Assembly: GCA_015234045.1 (NCBI GenBank)
Contig: JADFWU010000045.1
Span: forward strand, 1-24,385
Origin: Magnetococcales bacterium
GTDB taxonomy: Bacteria; Pseudomonadota; Magnetococcia; Magnetococcales; JADFWU01
Direction: 5' to 3'
DNA length: 24,385 bases
Shown here: positions 22,836 to 24,385 of the stretch, in pieces
Position numbering within the stretch: position 1 is the stretch's first letter
Layout of the letters: every line of letters begins with the position of its first letter
Program-made: the position numbers and the translations under genes
The notes under the pieces: model-generated
Database searches by the model: none
The model's input: the letters and a program-made list of their open reading frames with translations, nothing else
Told to the model about the DNA's origin: nothing

Positions 22836-24278
22836 TCAGCTCCACATACGCCTGGAAAAGAGGATGAGTACAGTAAACACCTCTAACCGCCCAGTGATCA
22901 TCATCAAAGCGAGCCAAAGTTTGCCAAGATCTGGAACCAATGCAAAGTTGTCCGCAGGCCCAACAGTTCCGAGCCCCGGTCCAGTGTTGGACAGACAGGT
23001 CAAACCAGCAGTAAATGCACTGACAGGATCCATGCCGAGTCCACCCAAAATCAGCGTTGAAAGAATGATCAGACCCAATAAAATCGCAAGAAGTGCAACG
23101 CACCCTTCAATGACAGTGTGACTCAATACAACCTTTCCCAAATGTAGCGCCATCACTCTCTGAGGTTGGATAAGCGTTTGAACAACCCGGGCAATCACCT
23201 TGCCAATGACAATCAGTCGAACCACCTTCAGTCCACCCGCAGTCGATCCCGCCATACCACCAATTAACATCACCGAGATCAACATAATCTGGCTAATCCA
23301 CGGCCATGTGGACCAATCCGTATTGGCAAAGCCCGTGGTGGTCAGAATAGATGCACTCTGAAAAAGGCCATTGCGTAACACCGCCTCCAAAGCATGAAAA
23401 GAAAACGCATCCCAGGGCATTAAAGTAGCCCCACAGAACACACCTACTCCGATGACTAAGGCAAGATAAACCCGAAACTCTACATCATTGAGCGCCAACA
23501 GGTTTCTCTTTACAAGCAATTGATAGTAAATTAGAAAATTAGTTCCCGCAACCACCATGAAAAGCGTTGCCCACCACTGAGCCGCAGGAGAAAAAGCACC
23601 AAAACTTGCGTTTCTGGTAGAAAAACCACCCGTGGCCAACGTGGTCATCGCATGATTAACCGCATCAAGTGAGGACATGCCTACCTCATAGAAAATCCCC
23701 CAGGCCAATACGGTTAAGATCACATAGTAGCCCCACAACAGACGGGCTGTCGTTACCAGGCGCGGTGTCAAACGATCCTTACTTGGCCCCGGCACCTCGG
23801 CCTTCATGATCTGTGCGCCACCAACCCCCAAAAATGGCAGAACGGCAATCGCCAAAAGCAGAATGCCCATCCCACCCAACCATTGCGTCATACTACGCCA
23901 AAACAAAACCCCTTGTGGCCAGCTTTCAATATCGGTCAACACCGAAGAACCAGTGGTCGTAAAGCCCGCGGCCGCTTCGAAGATGGCCCCAGGCCAATCC
24001 AACAACCCGCTGGCTACATAAGGCAACGCCCCTAAAAAGGTTGCCAAAAACCAGCCAAAAGAGACAATGAAAAAACCATCCTTCGCTTGAAGATGCGCCT
24101 GGGCTCCACGGGTAGCCACGAATCCAACGACTGACAATACAAGCGCAATCGACAACGGTATCTCAAACGCTGCAACAGACTCCTGATGATTCCAAGCAAC
24201 GACAAGAGGCGCGATCTGAGACAGTCCCAACAGCACTGACAATAGTGCCAGGATACGACCATTCATTAGATAGTTCAC
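22836..24278 (-). CDS. trkH: K+ uptake channel subunit TrkH
   Basis: A 480-residue K+ (Na+-coupled or NAD/ATP-gated via TrkA) translocating subunit of the Trk/Ktr/HKT family, E. coli TrkH being 483. Four M1-P-M2 units can be followed through the filter-like loops TTTGSSVLTD, TLATGGFSTRN, TTTGFANTD and LSNTGPGLG, with about 10 to 12 hydrophobic segments. Gly is present in each filter, so it is K+ selective by family rule. The start is GTG at 24278, overlapping the trkA stop (GTGA), with GGAG 7 nt upstream; ATG at 24266 is less likely. Cytoplasmic membrane. Gating partner TrkA is encoded immediately upstream. Confidence 0.96.
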   Translation of the reverse strand: MNYLMNGRILALLSVLLGLSQIAPLVVAWNHQESVAAFEIPLSIALVLSVVGFVATRGAQAHLQAKDGFFIVSFGWFLATFLGALPYVASGLLDWPGAIFEAAAGFTTTGSSVLTDIESWPQGVLFWRSMTQWLGGMGILLLAIAVLPFLGVGGAQIMKAEVPGPSKDRLTPRLVTTARLLWGYYVILTVLAWGIFYEVGMSSLDAVNHAMTTLATGGFSTRNASFGAFSPAAQWWATLFMVVAGTNFLIYYQLLVKRNLLALNDVEFRVYLALVIGVGVFCGATLMPWDAFSFHALEAVLRNGLFQSASILTTTGFANTDWSTWPWISQIMLISVMLIGGMAGSTAGGLKVVRLIVIGKVIARVVQTLIQPQRVMALHLGKVVLSHTVIEGCVALLAILLGLIILSTLILGGLGMDPVSAFTAGLTCLSNTGPGLGTVGPADNFALVPDLGKLWLALMMITGRLEVFTVLILFSRRMWS

Positions 24279-24385
24279 CGACGACTCCGACGCGCATCCA
24301 AAAGATGATCAACTTTGGCAAGCATTGCGGTGCGGGCAATTAACAGCACCTTATCCCCTTGTTCGAGAATGGTTCGACCATCTGG
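24275..24385 (-). CDS. trkA: K+ uptake regulatory protein TrkA, C-terminal fragment (runs off window)
   Basis: The last 36 codons of a gene continuing past the right edge: GRTILEQGDKVLLIARTAML is the end of an RCK_C (TrkA_C) domain, followed by a basic tail ending RRSRR. It is placed directly upstream of trkH with a 4-nt overlap, the usual order for the pair. The cytosolic nucleotide-binding subunit gates TrkH. Only this fragment is visible, so motif integrity cannot be judged. Confidence 0.85.
   Translation of the reverse strand, partial: PDGRTILEQGDKVLLIARTAMLAKVDHLLDARRSRR

Overview
The window looks like the chromosome of an anaerobic or microaerophilic Gram-negative bacterium that fixes CO2 by the reductive TCA (rTCA) cycle. 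The evidence is six consecutive minus-strand genes for rTCA enzymes (fumarate reductase, succinyl-CoA synthetase, 2-oxoglutarate:ferredoxin oxidoreductase), a pyruvate:ferredoxin oxidoreductase about 4 kb upstream of them, an Alu-less 4.5S-type SRP RNA, and a DUF2155-like lipoprotein of a kind known to me from Alphaproteobacteria. A Magnetococcus-like proteobacterium would fit, but I could not test this; the host assignment is inference.

Layout, left to right (nearly everything is on the minus strand, so transcription runs right to left). 1-1379: a soluble pentapeptide-repeat protein (GTG start) and a long gene-poor stretch with the korB terminator. 1380-8663: frdB, frdA, sucC, sucD, korA, korB in transcription order, the reductive branch fumarate -> succinate -> succinyl-CoA -> 2-oxoglutarate. 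Flavoprotein and iron-sulfur subunits look soluble: no membrane anchor gene is adjacent, the flavin-linking His is replaced by Asn, and the third Fe-S motif has four Cys. A promoter with nested inverted repeats lies upstream of frdB. 8985-9776: an unrecognised conserved-looking protein. 

9900-12716 is an accessory island: a decayed DDE transposase whose surviving end abuts an orphan promoter/RBS/ATG; a helix-turn-helix (HTH) protein translationally coupled (ATGA overlap) to a small Cys/Trp-containing partner gene broken by an in-frame TAA; a 206-bp MITE-like element with 22-bp terminal inverted repeats starting and ending in TA; and a ribbon-helix-helix/RelE-ParE toxin-antitoxin pair on the plus strand.

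12866-16558: a two-gene pyruvate:ferredoxin oxidoreductase (alpha-gamma and delta-beta chains), which would carboxylate the acetyl-CoA made by the rTCA cycle. 16842-19956: the housekeeping cluster tRNA-Ser(GGA), SRP RNA, dnaX, ybaB, recR. 19987-20944: a TadA-like deaminase and a DUF2155-like lipoprotein, overlapping. 21062-24385: an apparent operon trkA (partial), trkH, a membrane-anchored pentapeptide-repeat protein and a TudS-YbgA (DUF523-DUF1722) fusion, with 4-nt overlaps at two of its three junctions.

The strongest candidate for a poorly described system is the HTH/small-protein bicistron at 10835-11547, here in a damaged copy.
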